NCBI GenBank assembly: GCA_900770515.1
Contig: CAAHDP010000319.1
Coordinates: 1-10,167 of the forward strand
DNA length: 10,167 bases
Reading direction: 5' to 3'
Origin: an uncultured Prevotella sp.
GTDB taxonomy: Bacteria > Bacteroidota > Bacteroidia > Bacteroidales > Bacteroidaceae
Both the position numbers and the translations under genes were made by a program. Below are positions 7,225 to 10,167 of the stretch, one piece after another. The notes beneath the pieces were generated by a model, which searched no databases, was not told where the DNA came from, and worked only from the letters and a program-made list of their open reading frames with translations. How positions within the stretch are numbered: the stretch's first letter is position 1; every line of letters begins with the position of its first letter.

Positions 7225-7270
7225 AGAAAAATGCATTCTTCTTGCTATAAAGAAGCATTCTTCTTACTAT
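7225..7270 (-). repeat. Tandem 16-bp repeats forming small hairpins, possible DUF58 terminator
   Basis: On the + strand GCATTCTTCTTGCTAT (7233-7248) recurs as GCATTCTTCTTACTAT (7255-7270), 15 of 16 identical. Each copy can pair with adjacent A-rich sequence; the clearest case is AAGAAG-CATT-CTTCTT at 7250-7265. Read on the minus strand, these hairpins directly follow the DUF58 stop codon, so they may mark the 3' end of that transcript. Stems are short and AT-rich. Confidence 0.4.
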
Positions 7271-8593
7271 TTACAACAATTCCCGAGCCTTGATCTCGAG
7301 ATATTTGTTAAGTACGTCAACCGACAGCTTCTCGGGCGTGGTCAACAAGGCCATGATGCCCCGCTGCTTGAGCGAGGAAACGATGAGACGCTGCTCGTAG
7401 GTAAACTGCTCGGCAATGACATGGCGATAATATTCCTCATCGCTATCAGGACGGGTGGCAAGATAATCTTTCACCTCATCATCCTCGAAGAACACCACCA
7501 GAAGACGGTGGCGGCGGTTGAGCTGAAGAAGATAAGGCAACTGCCTCTCCATGCTGACACGATTGGCAAAACTCGTATAGAGCACCAGGAGCGAACGCTT
7601 GCTGACGTGCAGGTTTACCCCATCTACCAGGGCAGAATAGTCGGATTCGGCAAAGCGGGTTTGCTGGCGATAGAGAATCTCCAAGATGTTCTGCATGTGG
7701 CCGGTGTGTCGGGAGGCTGGCACAAAATCCTCGAAACGGGAGCTGAAGGTTACGATGCCCGCCTTATCTTCCTTGCGCATCGCCATATACGAAAGCACCA
7801 GCGAGGCGTTGATGGCATAATCCAGATAAGTCATCCCCTGGAAAGCCTGCTTCATCACCCTACCCTTGTCGATGATGCTGAACACCTGCTGCGAACGCTC
7901 GTCCTGATACACGTTCACCATCAGACGGGAGGTGCGGGCGGTGGCCTTCCAGTTGATGAGCCGGAAATCATCACCCGTCACATAATCCCTGATCTGTTCA
8001 AACTCGGTATGATTGCCCACACGGCGAATCTTCTTGATGCCGAGTTCGGTTAGATTATTGCTGATGGCAAGCAACTCATATCGGGTGAGCATCAGATAGG
8101 AAGGATATACCTTCACCTGACGGGGCTGCCCCAGCGAGAAGCGGCGCTGCAAGAGCGAGATGGGCGAAGAGACAAAGATGCGGATTAAGCCGAAATCATA
8201 TTCACCCCGCTCTGTGGGACGAAGAAAATACCGGATATTCTTGCCCTCGCCCATGCCCAGCCTTAGACGAAAGTGGATATCACGACGCTGGAATACGGGC
8301 GGAATCTCATCAATGACATGAAGCAGAACAGGAAAGGAATAAATACTTTCCACACGGATGTTCACCTCGTTGTCATCGCCATTGGAAAACCTATCTGCCA
8401 TCGTTCGCCTAGCCATAATGCCCCGCTCGTGATAAAGCAGGAAAGCCTCCAGCAGGAGCAGAACGCCTAGGGCAACAAGCAGCCATCTCCCAACGAGGAA
8501 CATCGGGGGAACAAAGCTGCCCAAACCTGTGATAAAGACCAGGACTGCTAAAACGATATAAAATCTTCTGGTAAGAAACAATGTACTCTTCAC
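7271..8593 (-). CDS. DUF58 domain-containing membrane protein
   Basis: This 440-residue protein has two N-terminal transmembrane helices (about residues 11-29 and 32-54) and a large soluble part. Residues 197-246 carry the DUF58 signature (EFEQIRDYVTGDDFRLINWK, ATARTSRLMVNVYQDERSQ), followed by a VWA-like fold starting at FSIIDKGR. The MIDAS-type metal motif DxSxS is not intact there (DKGRV). The gene follows moxR by 5 nt, the standard pairing in which a MoxR AAA+ ATPase works with DUF58/VWA partners as a chaperone or assembly system at the membrane. In Bacteroidetes such operons have been linked to stress tolerance and metal-cofactor or envelope maturation; the exact client here is unknown. 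Length and composition are normal. Confidence 0.85.
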   Translation of the reverse strand: MKSTLFLTRRFYIVLAVLVFITGLGSFVPPMFLVGRWLLVALGVLLLLEAFLLYHERGIMARRTMADRFSNGDDNEVNIRVESIYSFPVLLHVIDEIPPVFQRRDIHFRLRLGMGEGKNIRYFLRPTERGEYDFGLIRIFVSSPISLLQRRFSLGQPRQVKVYPSYLMLTRYELLAISNNLTELGIKKIRRVGNHTEFEQIRDYVTGDDFRLINWKATARTSRLMVNVYQDERSQQVFSIIDKGRVMKQAFQGMTYLDYAINASLVLSYMAMRKEDKAGIVTFSSRFEDFVPASRHTGHMQNILEILYRQQTRFAESDYSALVDGVNLHVSKRSLLVLYTSFANRVSMERQLPYLLQLNRRHRLLVVFFEDDEVKDYLATRPDSDEEYYRHVIAEQFTYEQRLIVSSLKQRGIMALLTTPEKLSVDVLNKYLEIKARELL

Positions 8594-8598
8594 TTTAT

Positions 8599-9570
8599 TT
8601 ATTTCGGAACTTCAACTTTGTCGATGAGTCGCTGCGCCACTTTATAGGCGGTGTATCCTTCCATCTCTGCCTCGGCAGTGAGCACCAGGCGGTGCTGGAG
8701 AATGGATGGAGTAACCTGCTTGATATCTTCGGGCGTTACGAAATCGCGACCTTGCAGCAGGGCGTATGCCTTGCTAGCCTGGAGCATTGCCACAGAAGCT
8801 CGGGGCGATGCTCCCAGATAAACGGCACGGGTGCTGCGGGTTTGCTGAACTATCTGGGCTATATAGCGAAGCAGGCTCTCGTCGATGACCACCTTATTTA
8901 TATAGCTGCGCAACTGCAGGAGTTCTGCCTTGCTCAGAACGGGCTGAATATCGGCAAGCTTCACCAGATTGCTATGCTCCTGATGGCGCTTCAGAATCTC
9001 CAGTTCATCATCCAGCGAAGGATAGCCCATCGTTATCTTCATCAGGAAACGGTCGAGCTGAGCCTCGGGCAGGCGATAGGTTCCTTCCTGCTCCACGGGG
9101 TTCTGGGTGGCAAGGATGGTATAGAAATCGCCCATCTTGTGGGTAACGCCATCGATGCTCACCTGTCGCTCTTCCATCACCTCAAAGAGTGCCGCCTGCG
9201 TCTTGGCGGGTGCACGGTTGATTTCATCTACCAGAACAATGTCGGAGAAGACGGGGCCCTGATGGAACTCAAACTCCTGGGTCTTGACATTGAAGATGTT
9301 GATACCTAGCAAATCGCTAGGCATCAAGTCGGGGGTAAACTGCACCCGGCTGAACCCGGCATCTACCAATCGGGCTATCAACCGGGCCAAAAGGGTCTTT
9401 GCCACTCCCGGCACTCCTTCGATAAGCACGTGTCCGTTGGCAAGGATAGAAGTAAGCACCAGTTCGATGGCTTCATCCTGACCCACTATCACCTTCGCTA
9501 TCTCCTGTCGAAGGCGTTCTATCTTTTCTGAGAAAAGAGTTAAGTCTAATCTTTGTTCTTCCATTTCCAT
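8599..9570 (-). CDS. MoxR family AAA+ ATPase
   Basis: This 323-residue cytoplasmic ATPase is full length for the MoxR family. It has Walker A GVPGVAKT (52-59), Walker B IVLVDEINRAP with D115 and E116, the MoxR block AALFEVMEERQVSIDG, sensor 1 ATQN (154-157), and LPEAQLDRF (167-175). The AAA lid domain follows, with RAVYLGASPRAS in the C-terminal third. It would couple ATP hydrolysis to remodelling or activating proteins together with the adjacent DUF58 protein. I used the ATG at 9568-9570; Met3 at 9564 is an equally possible start. The usual upstream partner is truncated here, and I found no TAnnTTTG promoter in the 126-nt gap upstream, so how this pair is transcribed is unclear. Confidence 0.93.
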   Translation of the reverse strand: MEMEEQRLDLTLFSEKIERLRQEIAKVIVGQDEAIELVLTSILANGHVLIEGVPGVAKTLLARLIARLVDAGFSRVQFTPDLMPSDLLGINIFNVKTQEFEFHQGPVFSDIVLVDEINRAPAKTQAALFEVMEERQVSIDGVTHKMGDFYTILATQNPVEQEGTYRLPEAQLDRFLMKITMGYPSLDDELEILKRHQEHSNLVKLADIQPVLSKAELLQLRSYINKVVIDESLLRYIAQIVQQTRSTRAVYLGASPRASVAMLQASKAYALLQGRDFVTPEDIKQVTPSILQHRLVLTAEAEMEGYTAYKVAQRLIDKVEVPK

Positions 9571-9578
9571 TACTATTT

Positions 9579-9661
9579 GTTAGTGTAATTTCGTCTGCAA
9601 ACTCCAGTTAATGTATTTTGCAAGTAAACTCCAGTTAGTGTAATTTCGCCTGCAAATTCCA
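9579..9661. repeat. Three abutting imperfect 27-28 bp direct repeats
   Basis: The copies lie at 9579-9606, 9607-9633 and 9634-9661 with no spacer between them. Copies 1 and 3 differ at 2 of 28 positions. Copy 2 is one base shorter and diverged in the middle but keeps the GTTA start and AAACTCCA end. They fill most of the gap between the DUF4350 remnant and moxR. They might be a binding-site array, a slippage-derived duplication or a moxR leader element; none can be chosen from sequence. Confidence 0.75.
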
Positions 9662-9696
9662 CACGCCCAGAAAGGGCAGAAGCATCAAATCAACAT

Positions 9697-10056
9697 TTAT
9701 TGGATATTCTCAAGTATGCGATTCATCCTGTCGATGAGTTTCCTCATTTGCCTAGCTGGGATATTCAAATCTGAATGTATCACCAGTCGAATCTCACGGA
9801 TGGTTTCCTTGATTTTTTCCACATCCATGCCTGTTATCTTTGCCAAGGCTTGGCAATCGGCATCTCCCTGGTTCACATCGCTGATATCAATGCCCGCACT
9901 CCTTCTTACCTCTTCGGCAAAGAACCTGAATTTCTTCCGCACCAGATCGGCATGGTCGTGACGCTGATAATAGAGCGTACCGATGAGCTGGATAAACTCC
10001 AGCGACCTGTTCTTCGGCTTTTCCACTATCGGGATAACCCGCTGGTGCCTGTCTTT
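9697..10056 (-). pseudogene. C-terminal remnant of a DUF4350 family protein
   Basis: The readable frame begins right after an in-frame stop at 10057-10059 and gives KDRHQRVIPIVEKPKNRSLE, then LIGTLYYQRHDHADLVRKK and FAEEVRRSAGID. From knowledge of the family, this is the cytoplasmic C-terminal tail found after the last membrane helix in the DUF4350 proteins that sit upstream of MoxR/DUF58 in Bacteroidales; the usual protein is several hundred residues. The periplasmic and membrane parts are missing. The only internal starts are non-ATG (GTG at 10024-10026, giving 109 residues) or later Met codons. A small cytoplasmic product could still be made, but a degraded gene is more likely. The frame cannot be extended on the minus strand to the window edge, since all three frames hit stops within 10057-10167. 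Confidence 0.65.
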
Positions 10057-10091
10057 TTATAAATATGGTTGACTCCTAAAGTTTCAATTAC

Positions 10092-10167
10092 ATGAAAGAA
10101 TCATTAGAAGCAACATTGAAAGATGTCGAACTTACCAAGGAAGTGTACCGTCTGTACACCCTTGAGC
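10092..10167 (+). CDS. Unidentified protein start, possibly a mobile-element gene
   Basis: An ATG at 10092, preceded by an in-frame stop at 10077, opens a frame that runs off the window: MKESLEATLKDVELTKEVYR, then LYTLE. It is charged and helical, with coding-like codons. It is the only gene-like frame pointing right, and it starts about 35 nt past the point where the DUF4350 gene is cut. That position and the VYRLYTLE stretch would suit the segment before a helix-turn-helix in a transposase or integrase, but 25 residues do not allow identification. Confidence 0.4.
   Translation, partial: MKESLEATLKDVELTKEVYRLYTLE

Noticed and set aside
7421..8053. A 210-codon open frame on the + strand inside the DUF58 gene
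   Set aside because: It is a shadow of a strongly supported DUF58 coding sequence, has no recognisable domain, and its histidine-rich composition is typical of antisense reading.
8581..9309. A 242-codon open frame on the + strand inside moxR
   Set aside because: It is antisense to the Walker A/B-containing moxR gene and shows no independent coding evidence.
7271..9570. MoxR-DUF58 pair considered as an anti-phage defence module
   Set aside because: Some defence systems use MoxR-like ATPases with VWA proteins, but this pair with a DUF4350 remnant matches the widespread housekeeping arrangement in Bacteroidales and has no nuclease or other effector.
9579..9661. Tandem repeats considered as a CRISPR array
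   Set aside because: The units abut with no unique spacers, there are only three copies, and no cas genes are present.

Overview
This window looks like chromosomal DNA from a gut or oral Bacteroidales, most likely of the Prevotella/Segatella type. The evidence is the Bacteroidetes-type promoters (TTTG, about 19-20 nt, then TAnnTTTG), the absence of clear Shine-Dalgarno sequences, a Bacteroidales-type class II aldolase N-terminus, a TonB-dependent receptor with a carboxypeptidase-regulatory-like N-terminal domain, and a MoxR/DUF58/DUF4350 gene set. Almost everything is on the minus strand, so the window is best read from right to left.

Right end (about 7.27-10.17 kb): a MoxR AAA+ ATPase gene and a DUF58 gene lie 5 nt apart. 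Upstream of them is only the C-terminal tail of a DUF4350 protein. Its frame closes at 10057-10059, and a different sequence begins there, including a + strand frame that runs off the window. This looks like an insertion or rearrangement breakpoint that cut the usual DUF4350-MoxR-DUF58 operon. Between the remnant and MoxR are three abutting imperfect copies of a 27-28 bp repeat.

Middle (4.3-7.2 kb): a two-gene carbohydrate operon with a canonical promoter at 7162-7193. It encodes a secreted GH43 glycosidase followed 17 nt later by a FucP-type MFS sugar:proton symporter. The first would release a sugar outside the cytoplasm and the second would import it.

Left (0.34-4.15 kb): the most interesting part, a compact AT-rich cassette that looks like a peptide natural-product (RiPP) locus. 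A 52-residue ORF at 3991-4149 has a double-glycine-type leader and a short core with three cysteines. It is followed by a perfect 10-bp intercistronic hairpin and then by a radical SAM enzyme with a complete seven-cysteine SPASM domain. The enzyme gene overlaps, through ATGA, a 770-residue TonB-dependent outer-membrane receptor gene. A Bacteroidetes -7 element lies upstream of the precursor and terminator-like inverted repeats follow the receptor. The simplest model is that the enzyme modifies the cysteine-containing peptide and the receptor moves or senses the product. No leader peptidase or exporter is in the window.

The extreme left holds the start of class II fructose-bisphosphate aldolase, a housekeeping gene with its own promoter at 209-239.
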